Of a DNA stretch of 64,000 nt, positions 43,366-53,444 are shown piece after piece. The stretch is taken from assembly GCA_016699835.1 (NCBI GenBank), contig CP064987.1, forward strand, positions 248,001 through 312,000, given 5' to 3'. The notes beneath the pieces are model-generated. The model had not been told where the DNA came from, made no database searches, and worked only from the letters and a program-made list of their open reading frames with translations. A program made the translations under genes and the position numbers. Numbering within the stretch: position 1 is the stretch's first letter; the number at the start of each line of letters is the position of its first letter. This DNA comes from Phycisphaerales bacterium (GTDB lineage: Bacteria; Planctomycetota; Phycisphaerae; Phycisphaerales; UBA1924).

Positions 43366-44808
43366 TCAGGCTCCCGTGATCTCGGCGACAAAGAGGGCGT
43401 GCGCGCGCGTCCCCTTGCGAAGACATTCCAACTCGAACTTCTCGTTGGGCGAATGGACCCGGTCGTCGTCCAGACCAAAGCCCATGAAGATCGTGTCGAT
43501 GCCGAGTTGGCTCTTGAGCATGCCGGCGACGGGGATGCTGCCGCCGGATTTGATCATGGCTGGCTCGTTCCCAAATGCGCGCGCGACGGCGCGGCTGGCG
43601 GCCTTCAACTCCGCCGAATCGACCGGAACCGTGACGCCGAAACCGCCGTGCATGTCGGTCAGTTCCCAGCGGCATCCCGGCGGGGTTCGCCCCTTGAGCC
43701 AGTCGAAGAACTTCTCGGAGATATCCGTCGGCTTCTGATCGGCGACGAGGCGGAAGGAGACCTTGGCGCTGGCGTGGGAGGGGATGACGGTTTTCGCGCC
43801 GGGGCCGGTGTATCCGCCCCAGATGCCGTTGATCTCGGCGGTGGGCCTCCCCCACTCTCGTTCGAGAGCGGTGAAACCCTTTTCGCCGACGTCGGCTTCT
43901 TTGGGGAGACCGATCTTCTTGAGGGCGTCGATCTGATTAAAGGGGATCTTCGCCCAGGCGGCCCGTTCTTCCGGCGCAATGGCGCGCACGTCGTCATAGA
44001 ACCCGGGGATGGTGACGCGGCGGTCGGTGTCCCACAAGCCGGCAAGGACTTTACAGAGTTCGGTGATGGGGTTGGGGCAACGTCCGCCCCACATGCCGGA
44101 GTGGAGATCCTGATTGCTGGCGTGCAGGGTGACCTCGGTGTAGGCGAGGCCGCGGACGCCATAGGTGATCGCGGGGACGTCGCGCGAGACCATGCCGGTG
44201 TCGGAGATGAGGCAGACGTCGGCCTTCTCGAGTCGTGTCTTGTGGGCCTGGACGAAGGCCTCGAGATTCTCAGAGCCGGACTCTTCTTCGCCCTCGAGGA
44301 GGACGGTGAAGCGTGCGCCGTTGGTGGCATGGCCGGCGGTCGCGTGCCATGCCCTGCAGGACTCGAGGAACGTCATCACCTGGCCCTTGTCGTCAACGGC
44401 ACCGCGTGCGACGACGCGTTCTCCGACGCCGTCGCTGGTCGCGGGCTTGATGACGGGGTCGAAGGGGGGGCTTTCCCAGAGATTCAGCGGGTCGGCGGGC
44501 TGGACGTCGTAGTGCCCGTAAAACAGGACGTGCGGGCCGTTGTAACCGGGCTTCGCGTCGATCTCGGCGAGGACGACGGGACGGCCCGGCTCGTCCTTGG
44601 TGCCCGTGGGCAGTATCTCGACCTTGAAGCCGCATTCATTTAGACGATCGCCAGCCCAGCGGGCGGCCTTCTCGCAATCGGCGGCGTGCTTGGGATCGGT
44701 GCTGACGCTAGGAATGCGGAGCCACTCGACAAGCCGACCGACGGCACCCTTGCGCTCATTCTCGATCGCCTTGAGCACGCTCTCGACCACGGCATAACTG
44801 TTGGGCAC
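43366..44808 (-). CDS. M20 family dipeptidase
   Basis: 480 residues from a GTG at 44808 with GGAGG 7 bases upstream. It is a zinc metallopeptidase of the M20/CNDP type. The metal ligands and catalytic residues are visible in FYGHYDVQP (His, Asp), GAVDDKGQ (bridging Asp), LEGEEESGS (general base and ligand Glu), LISDTGM (Asp) and VHSPNEKF (last His). The dimerisation lid (EVTLHASNQDLHSGMWGG, VSFRLVADQKP) is inserted as usual. There is no signal peptide, so it is probably cytoplasmic, completing peptide breakdown. Confidence 0.93.
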   Translation of the reverse strand: MPNSYAVVESVLKAIENERKGAVGRLVEWLRIPSVSTDPKHAADCEKAARWAGDRLNECGFKVEILPTGTKDEPGRPVVLAEIDAKPGYNGPHVLFYGHYDVQPADPLNLWESPPFDPVIKPATSDGVGERVVARGAVDDKGQVMTFLESCRAWHATAGHATNGARFTVLLEGEEESGSENLEAFVQAHKTRLEKADVCLISDTGMVSRDVPAITYGVRGLAYTEVTLHASNQDLHSGMWGGRCPNPITELCKVLAGLWDTDRRVTIPGFYDDVRAIAPEERAAWAKIPFNQIDALKKIGLPKEADVGEKGFTALEREWGRPTAEINGIWGGYTGPGAKTVIPSHASAKVSFRLVADQKPTDISEKFFDWLKGRTPPGCRWELTDMHGGFGVTVPVDSAELKAASRAVARAFGNEPAMIKSGGSIPVAGMLKSQLGIDTIFMGFGLDDDRVHSPNEKFELECLRKGTRAHALFVAEITGA

Positions 44809-44862
44809 GCGACGTCCTCCAAGAGTGTGGAAAACGCAGCGTAGGCCCGAGGAGAGATGCGT

Positions 44863-46395
44863 TTAGCCGCTGATCTTGACCTTTTCCTCGTGCTGTCTGG
44901 CAAGCCAGTCGTCGATCACTTTGACGATATCTTCCTGAACGTCCTTGCTCACGCGATTCTCGACGTCGGTATTGGCGTCGTTGATGAGGATGCTGAAGGC
45001 GACGGCATGATCGTTCTCGCGGTTGTAGACATAGCCCGAGAGCGTGCGGACGCCGGTGATGTAGCCGCTCTTGGCGTGGACCTCGTTGTGCAGGTTGGCG
45101 TTTCGGAATCGTTTCTCGAGTGTGCCCTCGCCACCGGGTTCTGCCAGGGACTGGCGGTACATCTCGGCGTGGGTGCCGGTCGCCATGGCCTTGAGCCAAC
45201 GGGCGAAGACCGATGGCGCCACGCGGTTGTCATGGCTGAGACCCGAGCCATCGACGACGGTGGTCATGGCGGAGGCCTCGGGCCCCAGGACCTCGGAGAG
45301 GACCATGCGCATGACGGCGGGTCCGTTGGTCCAACTGCCCGGCTCACCCGTGACCTCGTGGCCCATGCGCTTCATGAGGCTCTCGGCGTAGAGATTCTCG
45401 GAGTCGCGGTTGCAGCGACGCAGGACTTCCTCGATGGGTGTCGAGACGATGCCGACGACGGTGCCCCCGGAGAGATCCTCGGCGAGATCGGCGAGCCTGG
45501 CCTTCCTGGCGACGGTGACGCCACGCGTCGAGAGGCGGTCGGCCACGAGAAGCCCAAAGACATCTCCCGGCGCATGAACGCTGACGCCGTCTTCGAACGA
45601 GGATCCGAGTTCGCCGACAAAGGAGAGACGGCGGCCATCGTTGGAACGGGCGATGCGGAGCGTGTTCTTGCCCATGGCGCCGCTGCGGGCGCGGTTGTCG
45701 AGGTCGATAAAAGGCATCGCCGGGTCGAGGGTGATGGTGGGCGGGGCGCCGTCGAAACTGCCGCGCCGCGGCGCAAGGAGGACGCGGACGAAGTTTGCGT
45801 GGAAGTTGACGCCTGAGACTTCGGCGCTGTATGGACGTGTGAGATTCGCCGCAGGCCAGGTAGGATGGACGTACTCGCGATCGAAGACGCGATCATCGAC
45901 GACGACCTCGTCCACGCCGGTGATGTTGGCTTTCCTGACGGTCTCGACGATGACGCTCAGGAGATCCTCGGCGTTCATGGGGGGTTGCATGCCCTTGAGG
46001 ACCTCGGGGTCACCCAGGGCCGGGTCGCCGCCGCCGCGGATGACGAGGCGATCGCCGATGGAAACGATCTCGGTCTTAAAGGAGAACGAGTCGCCGAGGA
46101 CACGGAGAGCCGCGCCGGAGGTCAGGAGTTTCATGTTGGAGGCGGGCTTGAAGGCCTCGTCCTCCTTGAACGCGGCGAGAGATCGACCATCGGCGCAATC
46201 GATGATCTGGACTCCGATGCGTGTTCCCGAGAGACGCGGATCGGCGACGAGGCGGCGGACCGAGGAGGTGAGGGCCTGGCCTAATGTGGCGGCGGTGAGG
46301 GCGAGAGCGAGGACGCAGGCCGCGATTCGCGGCATGACCCGCGCCACTGCCGCGTTGTGGGTCCCCCGTTGGTGTGTGCGCCTCAACTGTGGCAT
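44863..46395 (-). CDS. dacB: D-alanyl-D-alanine carboxypeptidase/endopeptidase (PBP4, DacB)
   Basis: 510 residues from the ATG at 46395 (GGAGG 11 bases upstream); MPRIAAC at 46335 is an alternative. The signal peptide is PRIAACVLALALTAATLGQA. The S13 motifs are complete: SxxK in KPASNMKLL, SxN in DGSGLSHDN, and KSG in VHAKSGYITG (KTG variant). The enzyme trims or opens peptidoglycan cross-links in the periplasm. It is relevant because planctomycetes were long thought to lack peptidoglycan (established history). An upstream in-frame extension to 46821 overlaps the next gene and is rejected. Confidence 0.93.
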   Translation of the reverse strand: MPQLRRTHQRGTHNAAVARVMPRIAACVLALALTAATLGQALTSSVRRLVADPRLSGTRIGVQIIDCADGRSLAAFKEDEAFKPASNMKLLTSGAALRVLGDSFSFKTEIVSIGDRLVIRGGGDPALGDPEVLKGMQPPMNAEDLLSVIVETVRKANITGVDEVVVDDRVFDREYVHPTWPAANLTRPYSAEVSGVNFHANFVRVLLAPRRGSFDGAPPTITLDPAMPFIDLDNRARSGAMGKNTLRIARSNDGRRLSFVGELGSSFEDGVSVHAPGDVFGLLVADRLSTRGVTVARKARLADLAEDLSGGTVVGIVSTPIEEVLRRCNRDSENLYAESLMKRMGHEVTGEPGSWTNGPAVMRMVLSEVLGPEASAMTTVVDGSGLSHDNRVAPSVFARWLKAMATGTHAEMYRQSLAEPGGEGTLEKRFRNANLHNEVHAKSGYITGVRTLSGYVYNRENDHAVAFSILINDANTDVENRVSKDVQEDIVKVIDDWLARQHEEKVKISG

Positions 46396-46538
46396 CGTCA
46401 ACTCGACCTCCGTGATTGGCGTGTGCGTGAGTCGTGGTTCGATCGTGTGCACCAGACATCGGCCGAAAGGGCGCTCGCGCTCCATCTTGGCGAGGCTATG
46501 CACCGTGTGTGAGGCTCGTGTATCCCGCCCCGAGTCGA

Positions 46539-46985
46539 CTATGGGGCGATGCAGGCCCGAATCGCGGCGACGATCTCGTCCAATTCGCTCGGGTTGGTGG
46601 GCGCCCATTGGCACCAACGATTGGGACCAACGGGCGTGGAACCAGCGACGGCATCGCGGACGTGGCGTGGGGCCTTCTTGCCGTTCGCCTTCTCGAGGGA
46701 GGCCGCGTCGAGTTCGACGATGAGAAGGATGGCGGCGGGGTCGGGAACGATCCACACGCGTCCGCCTTGCTTCCCGGGTAGGGTGCAGAGCCAGGACCAG
46801 CGCCAGGCGGGGCCGGTCCACTCGAGAGATTCTTTGGAGCCGGTGAGGGCGTTGAAGGCCTCACGGGCGTGGGTGATGACGCCCCTTGCGTCCGCCGGCA
46901 ATGGAGCGAGGAGCGCTTCGGCGGAGGGCTTCTGGAATCGGTTTTTCCAGGGGAGTGAAACTCGGGATTCTGGGGGCGTGGACAT
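46539..46985 (-). CDS. Conserved-looking small protein, function unknown
   Basis: 148 residues starting MSTPPESRVSLPWKNRFQKP. The composition is that of a soluble globular protein with several Trp: ARGVITHAREAFNALTG, SLEWTGPAWRWSWLCTLPG, VWIVPDPAAILLIVELDAASLE, RWCQWAPTNPSELDEIVAAIRA. I do not recognise a family; the layout resembles small YdhG/DUF3788-type proteins, but this is weak. Its start faces the response regulator across 237 bp. Confidence 0.6.
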   Translation of the reverse strand: MSTPPESRVSLPWKNRFQKPSAEALLAPLPADARGVITHAREAFNALTGSKESLEWTGPAWRWSWLCTLPGKQGGRVWIVPDPAAILLIVELDAASLEKANGKKAPRHVRDAVAGSTPVGPNRWCQWAPTNPSELDEIVAAIRACIAP

Positions 46986-47222
46986 GGCGAGGCATTCGAC
47001 GCGTGGGACAAACTGCGGGGATGAACCGCAGGGGTCGGCGGTCGCGGAACGTGCACGCCGGACTCGTGGACCGCATAGTCTTAGTCGGCGTCCTATGCCC
47101 GGTCCATCGGGTGGGGCGGATCGAGTCGCTCTTCTCTTTTTTGTCCTTGAAGTGCGAGACGTGGGCGAGACGCCTTGCCATGAGAACGAAGGGCGATACG
47201 CCAAAGATACCGAGGGAGCCTG

Positions 47223-47723
47223 ATGCCCGATCCAAATACACACACCGACGCGATGGCGCTCAACGATGAGGACTACTCGTCGTGCTCGGTGCTGCTCGTG
47301 GACGACAACGAGCAGAACCTGGAGTTGCTGCTGGCGTATCTCGATGACCTCAAGTGCGAGTTACGGACGGCGAAGGACGGGCTGGAGGCGTTGGACGCTG
47401 TGAAGGCCAAGTTGCCGGATCTGGTGCTGATGGACGTGATGATGCCTCGAATGTCGGGATTCCAGGCGTGCGCGCGGATCAAGAAGGACGCTGGGACGCG
47501 GCACATTCCGGTGCTGATGGTGACGGCGCTCAACGAGGTGGGCGATGTCGAACGGGCGGTGGACTCGGGGGCGGACGACTTCCTGACCAAGCCGGTGAAT
47601 CGGCTGGAACTGTTGACAAGGGTGCGGTCGATGCTGCGCGTGGGGCTGCTTCAGCGGCAACTGCGCGAGACGCTGGAGAAGTTGCGGGAATCGGGGAGCG
47701 ACGCGACGACCGGGAGGGCGTGA
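47223..47723 (+). CDS. Response regulator, receiver domain only
   Basis: 166 residues; GGAG lies 4 bases before the ATG. Residues 20-145 form a receiver domain: acidic pair VDDN, phosphorylated Asp71 in LVLMDVMMP, Thr101 and Lys123 in DFLTKPVN. The sequence style (MMPRMSGFQACARIKKD, VDSGADDFLTKPVNRLEL) is PleD-like. The last 25 residues form a charged helix (LLQRQLRETLEKLRESG) with no output domain. No histidine kinase is in the window, so the input is unknown. Confidence 0.9.
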   Translation: MPDPNTHTDAMALNDEDYSSCSVLLVDDNEQNLELLLAYLDDLKCELRTAKDGLEALDAVKAKLPDLVLMDVMMPRMSGFQACARIKKDAGTRHIPVLMVTALNEVGDVERAVDSGADDFLTKPVNRLELLTRVRSMLRVGLLQRQLRETLEKLRESGSDATTGRA

Positions 47724-47804
47724 GACGATCACGTGCGGGATGCGCCTGTTCGGCGGTCACGCTTGATCGTTATGCGTCGCGACCGTTCGTGGACTTCGGA
47801 CGTC

Positions 47805-50087
47805 TCAGCAGCCAAGGCCGAAGCGGAACAGGTAATAGAGAAGATCGTCGATGGTGACGCCGGCGTCGGGGATACCCAGGCCGCTGCCGTCGTCTACATC
47901 GGCGGAGAGGTCGCCAGCGTTGAAGTTGTCGATGTAGTAGAGCAGGTCGTCGATGGTGACGCCGCCGTCGGGGACGCCCGAGCCAGAGCCGTTGTCCACG
48001 TCGGCGACGCAGGCAACAGCACCGGTGGTGTTGGCGAGGAGAAGGGCGACGTTGTAGGCCTGATCGACGCTCGCGGCGTTGCCGCCGGGAAGAGTGGGAT
48101 CCTCGAACAGTCCGTTGGCGTCAGTGTCGTAAAGAATGCGTGCAGAGAGGACGAGGCCACCGAGGGTTTGCGGGTCTTTGGGCTCGAGGCCGCCGAGGGG
48201 GATCGCATTCCATGCACCGGCCGAGATGCTATTGGCCCATGGGGCGTTGGAGGCGATGGAGTCGCCATCAGCGAGACCCAGGGCCGCGATGCGGTAGGGT
48301 GTGGCAGAGTTGGCGCCCATGACAGTCGTGCCCTCGCGGAGCACGAGTTCGAGGGCGTAGCAGAACGTCGCGGGGTTATAGACCGCGCGGAAGAGGCCGA
48401 TGCCGAAGTCGTCTTGGACGACCGATGGGCCCGAGACTCGCTTCTGCACGAACGAGGCGACGAAGTAGATGTTGCCGACCGAGTCGAACATCGGCGAGGA
48501 GATCGAAGGCCCCGCCTTTCCGATGGCGAGTTCGGACATCGAGGCGAGTCGCCCTATGGGGGCGTCGAGGGCCGAGATAAGCCCATCGCCCTCCCCAGCG
48601 TCGGCGGTACCGAAGACGCCGTCGGCGCCCGCATCGCCTCGAATGACCTTGCCGTCGAGAACATCGCTGCGGACCCACGCGGCGAGGGACCAGTCCGGAG
48701 ACGTCTGCATTCCGGGGACATCGAGGCGGCCGACAGCGATGGCATCAAAGGGGTTGGCGGGTGTGCCGCCGCCGGCGCCGGTGTACGAGCCTCGGTAGAC
48801 GGTGGCGGCAACGAGCCACTGGGCGAACTGGTCTTTGCCGACGGCGACCTGGGACGAGCCGCCGCGGAAGGCGACCTGGCTGTCGTAGCCGCGGAAACTC
48901 CCGCCGAGGAGGGGCCAGGAGAGGCTGTCGCAGGCGTCGGTGAGCACGCCAGGAAGTGTGAAGACGGTTGGTGTGCCCGGTGTGCCGCCGGAGGTGATGC
49001 CGAAGACGTGGATGGCGTTGACCGATCCGTTGGGCGTGGTTTGCGCGAGTGCGGCGCCGGTTCCGATGGTTCCCATGAAGAACGTGGTCGGTGAGAACGT
49101 GATGCCGCCACGATGGTCGGCGGCGGCGGCGAGGTGGGCGGAGGAGGTTGAGAGCACGTTCGGTGCCGATTCAAAGACGTAGTGGCGAGCAAAATCGGCA
49201 GCAAGGAGGATCGATCGGCCCTCGATCTCGCTGGGGATCAAGTTGGGCGTGGCGTGGATCACGCTGCTGTTGTTGAGGAGGCGCGTGGAGGCGCCGGTGT
49301 CGGAGGCGCCGGCGGTGTCGATGGAGTTGGTGCTCGTGGTACGGCTGGCAAGGGTGACGCGGAAGAGGTTGTCGCCCTGGATGAGATTGGTGGTGCCGAG
49401 GGCGGTCGTGGAATCGGCACGGAAGACGATGTTGCCGTCGGCATCGACGCCGCCGTAGCCGAACTGGCTGCGGTCGAGTTGCGAGGCGGCGGGCGAGTTG
49501 TTCGCGGCGAGGACGCGCGTCACATAGAAGCGTGTGGGATTTGCGGGATCAAAGGCGACCTGCGCACCAACGACCTGGTTGATGAATCCCAGATTCGTGA
49601 GGATCTGCACGTCGCAGAAATCGAGGAAGCCGATCGAGAAGACCGAGGCCGTGCCCGTGGGCGTGACGGTGGAGACGAGGGCTGTGTTGTTGCGCGAGGT
49701 GTTGACGCCGCCGCCCGCCTGGGTCCAGAGGCTGTACGACGCGCTGGGGAAAGGGCGCCCACGGCGTATGGTCTGGCTGATGGACGACGCGCCGTTGAGC
49801 ATCGTGAAGCGCGTGGTGTTGCCGGCGCCGGGGAGGCTCGACTTGGCGATTGGTGCGAGGCCGAACGTCGTGCCCCATGAGGTCGTGATGGGCGCGGTGT
49901 CCACGATGTACGACGCGCGCTGCGGAATGCCAGATGACCAGGGATAGAGCGCGTCACCGGGAAGACCGTTGCCGCCCTCGCCATTGGTCGAAACGCTGTC
50001 CTGGGCGCACACGATCGGCGCGGCGACCACCAAGGCGACAGCCGATACCCATAGCCCACGGCACGTTTTCGAGGCTCCGTCTCGCAT
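47805..50087 (-). CDS. Large secreted protein with two C-terminal TIDDLLY modules
   Basis: 760 residues from the ATG at 50087 (GGAG 7 bases upstream). The signal peptide is RGLWVSAVALVVAAPIVCAQ. Most of the protein is beta-rich with no domain I can name; it includes the calcium-binding-like phrase GADGVFGTADAGEGDG, also used in the giant protein at 55582. Two copies of the end module lie in tandem: DVDNGSGSGVPDGGVTIDDL and DVDDGSGLGIPDAGVTIDDL, each followed by LYY and an aromatic helix; the chain ends in GLGC. Probably extracellular or held at the cell surface by the end module. Confidence 0.75.
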   Translation of the reverse strand: MRDGASKTCRGLWVSAVALVVAAPIVCAQDSVSTNGEGGNGLPGDALYPWSSGIPQRASYIVDTAPITTSWGTTFGLAPIAKSSLPGAGNTTRFTMLNGASSISQTIRRGRPFPSASYSLWTQAGGGVNTSRNNTALVSTVTPTGTASVFSIGFLDFCDVQILTNLGFINQVVGAQVAFDPANPTRFYVTRVLAANNSPAASQLDRSQFGYGGVDADGNIVFRADSTTALGTTNLIQGDNLFRVTLASRTTSTNSIDTAGASDTGASTRLLNNSSVIHATPNLIPSEIEGRSILLAADFARHYVFESAPNVLSTSSAHLAAAADHRGGITFSPTTFFMGTIGTGAALAQTTPNGSVNAIHVFGITSGGTPGTPTVFTLPGVLTDACDSLSWPLLGGSFRGYDSQVAFRGGSSQVAVGKDQFAQWLVAATVYRGSYTGAGGGTPANPFDAIAVGRLDVPGMQTSPDWSLAAWVRSDVLDGKVIRGDAGADGVFGTADAGEGDGLISALDAPIGRLASMSELAIGKAGPSISSPMFDSVGNIYFVASFVQKRVSGPSVVQDDFGIGLFRAVYNPATFCYALELVLREGTTVMGANSATPYRIAALGLADGDSIASNAPWANSISAGAWNAIPLGGLEPKDPQTLGGLVLSARILYDTDANGLFEDPTLPGGNAASVDQAYNVALLLANTTGAVACVADVDNGSGSGVPDGGVTIDDLLYYIDNFNAGDLSADVDDGSGLGIPDAGVTIDDLLYYLFRFGLGC

Positions 50088-50167
50088 CCGTCGCTCCTTC
50101 ACGCCGAAAGTCATCGGCGTGTAGTCTCCATGAGTCTATCAGACCGGCGTGCAACTCAACCCTAACA

Positions 50168-51058
50168 TTACCCGATTCGGGAATGTCTGCTCGCGAGTCG
50201 CGCGGCGAGTCGTGCGTTGGACTTCACTAGGGCGATGTTGGCGGCCAGGGTCTTGCCGCCGGAGAGGCGATGGAGATGTCCGAGAATCGCCGGGGTGGCG
50301 TCGCGGCCCGTCGCGGTGTCACCGGCCGCCTCGACCGCCTGGGCTAACCAGCGGGACCACTGGGCCTCGGGAATCGCATCCTGCTCGGCGATCGGATTTG
50401 CAATGACGAGGCCGCGGCCGGTCCGATTGAGTTCAAAGGCGATGAATCGAGCGAGATCATCGACGTCATCGAATCGGGCGTCGACGCTGGTGCCGCCGTC
50501 GCGGACGTAGAAGGCGGGGAAGCGGTCGGTTTGGAAGCCGACAACAGGGATGCCGAGGGTCTCGAGGGCCTCGCGGGTGGCGTGGACATCGAGGAGTCCC
50601 TTCACACCCGCCGAGACAACCGCGACGGGGAACCGCACCAGAGCCTGCAGATCGCCCGAGATATCGAGATGCTGGGCGAAGTTTCGGTGGACGCCGCCGA
50701 GCGCGCCCGTGGCGAAGAGTCGCACACCGGCCTGAGCGGCGAGTTCCATGGTGGTGGCGACGGTCGTGGCGGCATGAGACTCGCGGAAGAGGCACGCGCC
50801 GAGATTGGCCGTGTTGGCCTTGGGCACGCTCGTCGCTTCGAGGAGGTCACGTACCTGGGCGTCGGTCATGCCGACGATCGGGCGTCCCGCGTGCACCCCC
50901 ACCACCGCCGGCACGGCACCCTCCTCGCGGACGATCGCCGAGAGTTCCGTGGCAAGAACCGGGGCGGACTCTTTGGGGACGCCATGGACAAGAAGCGTCG
51001 TCTCCAAGGCGACAGCCCGGGCACGAGCGGCAGGATCGAGGGGGCAGTGGACGAGCAT
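50168..51058 (-). CDS. psuG: Pseudouridine-5'-phosphate glycosidase
   Basis: 296 residues starting MLVHCPLDPAARARAVALET. It splits pseudouridine 5'-phosphate into uracil and ribose 5-phosphate. Family features: ALETTLLVHGVPK (usually ALESTIIxHG), REEGAVPAVVGV, ATTVATTMELAAQAGVRLFATGALGGVHR, DISGDLQAL, VAVVSAGVKGLLDVHATREALETLGIPVVG, FPAFYVRDGG and the C-terminal GGKTLAANIALVKSNARLAA. The usual partner kinase psuK is not adjacent. It diverges from glyA. Confidence 0.9.
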   Translation of the reverse strand: MLVHCPLDPAARARAVALETTLLVHGVPKESAPVLATELSAIVREEGAVPAVVGVHAGRPIVGMTDAQVRDLLEATSVPKANTANLGACLFRESHAATTVATTMELAAQAGVRLFATGALGGVHRNFAQHLDISGDLQALVRFPVAVVSAGVKGLLDVHATREALETLGIPVVGFQTDRFPAFYVRDGGTSVDARFDDVDDLARFIAFELNRTGRGLVIANPIAEQDAIPEAQWSRWLAQAVEAAGDTATGRDATPAILGHLHRLSGGKTLAANIALVKSNARLAARLASRHSRIG

Positions 51059-51138
51059 GAATCAGTGTAACACTTCGTCTCAAATCGCGGAGACATCTTG
51101 ACACACTGAAGTCTGCCTGAAACCCATATCATTCTCAT

Positions 51139-52446
51139 ATGCCCACCCACCACGATCCTATCTCCGCGTCCGTCATCGACTTCCTCGCCTCGCACGACCC
51201 GCAGGTCGGCGCACTGATCGCGAAGGAGCGTGCCCGCCAGCACTCGACGCTGGAACTCATCGCGAGCGAGAACCACGTCTCGCCGGCCGTCATGCACGCG
51301 ATGGGGACATGCCTCACAAACAAGTATGCCGAGGGATATCCCGGCGCGCGCTACTACGGCGGGTGCGAGTTCCACGACGCGGTCGAGTCGCTCGCGATCG
51401 AGCGGGCAAAGCAGATGTTCGGGTGCAGGTTCGCGAACGTGCAGCCGCACTCGGGGGCGCAGGCCAACGCCGCCGCGTTCATGGCGCTGATGCAGCCCGG
51501 CGACACGTTCGCGAGCCTCGTGCTCAAGGACGGCGGGCACCTCTCGCACGGGATGAAGATCAACTTCTCGGGCGTCTACTTCAAGCCCGTGCACTATCCG
51601 CTGCACTATGACGCGTCTCACAAGGACTTCGAACGGATCGACTATGACGCGGTGCGGAGCGTGTGCTTGGAGCACAAGCCCAAGGTGCTGCTCTGTGGAT
51701 ATTCGGCGTACCCACGGGCGATCGACTTCGCACGCTTCCGGGCGATTGCCGACGAGTGCGGAGCGTTGCTATTGGCGGATGTCGCGCACATCGCCGGGCT
51801 GATCGTGGGCGGGTCTCACCAAAGCCCCTTCCCGCACGCGCACGTCGTCACGACCACGACGCACAAGACGCTCCGCGGGCCGCGCGGCGGGCTGATCCTC
51901 ACGAACGACGAGGAACTCGCGAAGAAGATCGATAAGTCTGTCTTTCCGGGGATGCAGGGCGGCCCCTTGATGCACGTCATCGCGGCCAAGGCGATCGCGT
52001 TCGGCGAGTGCCTGAAGCCCGAGTTCAAGACGTATTCGGCTCAGGTCGTGTCGAACGCCAGGACGCTCGCGACGGCGCTCACGAAGCGCGGCTTCCGGAT
52101 CACCACGGGCGGGACCGACAATCACCTCATGCTCGTCGACCTTCGGCCCAAGGGCGAGGCGCTCACCGGGAGCGACGCGGAGAAGTGGCTCGAGATGGCG
52201 GGCCTGGTGTGCAACAAGAACGGCATCCCCAACGACCCGCGCCCGCCCCGCGTGACGAGCGGCGTGCGCCTGGGCACGCCCGCAACCACGACGCGTGGCC
52301 TGCGCGAGGCGGACATGGAGTCGATCGCCGAGATGATCGACACGGTGCTGAGCGCGGGGCTCAAGGGTGAGGCGGCGCTCAAAGCCGCCGTCGAGTCGAC
52401 ACGGGCGCGTGTGGCGAGTATCGTGGAGAAGTATCCGCTCAAGTAG
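51139..52446 (+). CDS. glyA: Serine hydroxymethyltransferase
   Basis: 435 residues. It interconverts serine and glycine with tetrahydrofolate and supplies one-carbon units. It has [49 protein letters not shown] and [14 protein letters not shown]. The PLP lysine is Lys243 in [14 protein letters not shown], and the C-terminal substrate loop is [14 protein letters not shown]. No Shine-Dalgarno precedes the ATG at 51139. Confidence 0.96.
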   Translation: MPTHHDPISASVIDFLASHDPQVGALIAKERARQHSTLELIASENHVSPAVMHAMGTCLTNKYAEGYPGARYYGGCEFHDAVESLAIERAKQMFGCRFANVQPHSGAQANAAAFMALMQPGDTFASLVLKDGGHLSHGMKINFSGVYFKPVHYPLHYDASHKDFERIDYDAVRSVCLEHKPKVLLCGYSAYPRAIDFARFRAIADECGALLLADVAHIAGLIVGGSHQSPFPHAHVVTTTTHKTLRGPRGGLILTNDEELAKKIDKSVFPGMQGGPLMHVIAAKAIAFGECLKPEFKTYSAQVVSNARTLATALTKRGFRITTGGTDNHLMLVDLRPKGEALTGSDAEKWLEMAGLVCNKNGIPNDPRPPRVTSGVRLGTPATTTRGLREADMESIAEMIDTVLSAGLKGEAALKAAVESTRARVASIVEKYPLK

Positions 52447-52479
52447 ATCGCGTGGATCACGCGGAACTCGCCAGGCAGA

Positions 52480-53442
52480 TCAGGTCTTCAGTTGTGCCGC
52501 GGTGAACGTCCGGCCCGTGGTCTCTCTCGCCCACGTCCACGCCGGGCCTCGTTTAGCCTCGTAGAACTCCCACAACTCGAACCAGTAACTGCGGAAGGCG
52601 TGCGTGCCGAAGGGCGAGTAGTGGTTGTGAAGGCGTTTGAGGATGGCGCGATCGGGGCCCTTCATGCCCAGGACCGTTTTCGCGTGGCGGATGGACTCGG
52701 TATCGAGGGGGAGCGTTGAGTATCGGCCCATCAACTGCATGATGTTGGCGGCGGCGTAGGGGCCTATGCCGGGGAGTTCGATGAGGCGTTCGCGGACGAC
52801 ATCATCTGGCGTCGCGGGATCTTCGAGGGCGTCCACGTCGAGATCACGCTTCGACGTGAAGAGGCGGGCGAGTTCGACGATCCTCGCGTCTCGATACCCG
52901 GTTCGGCAGCGGGCGCGGAGCGTTTGCACGCGCGTCTTGGCGAGTTGGGCCGGCGTGGGGAAGGCGTGCTCGGGGTCGCAGGCCTTGCCCACGACCTCGC
53001 AGAGGCGCAGGTTCATGACGACGGTGCTGGGCCATTGCACGTTGCAACTGGTCACGGTTTTGATGACGTCTTCGAAGAGTGAGGGGGAGCGGAAGAGGCG
53101 CCCGCGGCCGGATTTCTTCCAGCGAGGATCGACGCGGTGGAACTCGCGCATCGTCGCGTGGTCCTCGTCGAGGCGGAGCATGCGCGAGATCTGGCCCTCG
53201 GCGTCAGCGCGCTCGCGGGTGGTGAGCGTTCGTGACGCGCGGACGACGAGCGGCTCGCCACGCCTGGGCTTGGGCTGCGTGATCGAGACGCGGGCCGGCG
53301 TGCTCGCGAGGGTCAGCGTGCGGTGGAAGGTCTGGCTCTCAGGCTCCCAGTAGTTGGGCGCGAGGAGGAAGTAGCCATACGAGCACGCGTCGCGCTTGAG
53401 GAGGAAATCCGACGGGACCTTGAGCGATAGACGCGAGCCCAT
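52480..53442 (-). CDS. DNA-3-methyladenine glycosylase II-like (HhH-GPD)
   Basis: 320 residues from the ATG at 53442, two bases after the stop of the amidotransferase gene, so the two are coupled. The N-terminal part is the beta domain of AlkA-like enzymes; the C half is the HhH-GPD fold. The hairpin and catalytic loop read ELPGIGPYAAANIMQLMG then RYSTLPLDTESIRHAK, with the catalytic Asp in PLDTE. There is no FeS cluster Cys set, so an AlkA-type alkylated-base glycosylase is more likely than EndoIII/MutY. It adds to the repair genes at 8.1-13 kb. Confidence 0.87.
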   Translation of the reverse strand: MGSRLSLKVPSDFLLKRDACSYGYFLLAPNYWEPESQTFHRTLTLASTPARVSITQPKPRRGEPLVVRASRTLTTRERADAEGQISRMLRLDEDHATMREFHRVDPRWKKSGRGRLFRSPSLFEDVIKTVTSCNVQWPSTVVMNLRLCEVVGKACDPEHAFPTPAQLAKTRVQTLRARCRTGYRDARIVELARLFTSKRDLDVDALEDPATPDDVVRERLIELPGIGPYAAANIMQLMGRYSTLPLDTESIRHAKTVLGMKGPDRAILKRLHNHYSPFGTHAFRSYWFELWEFYEAKRGPAWTWARETTGRTFTAAQLKT

Positions 53443-53444
53443 CG

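Noticed and set aside
46396..46821. Long N-terminal extension of DacB
   Set aside because: It overlaps the neighbouring gene on the same strand and precedes a proper signal peptide with its own ribosome-binding site.
51098..51132. TTGACA upstream of glyA as a -35 box
   Set aside because: The best downstream -10-like hexamers (CATATC, TATCAT) are 21-23 bases away, too far for a normal promoter.
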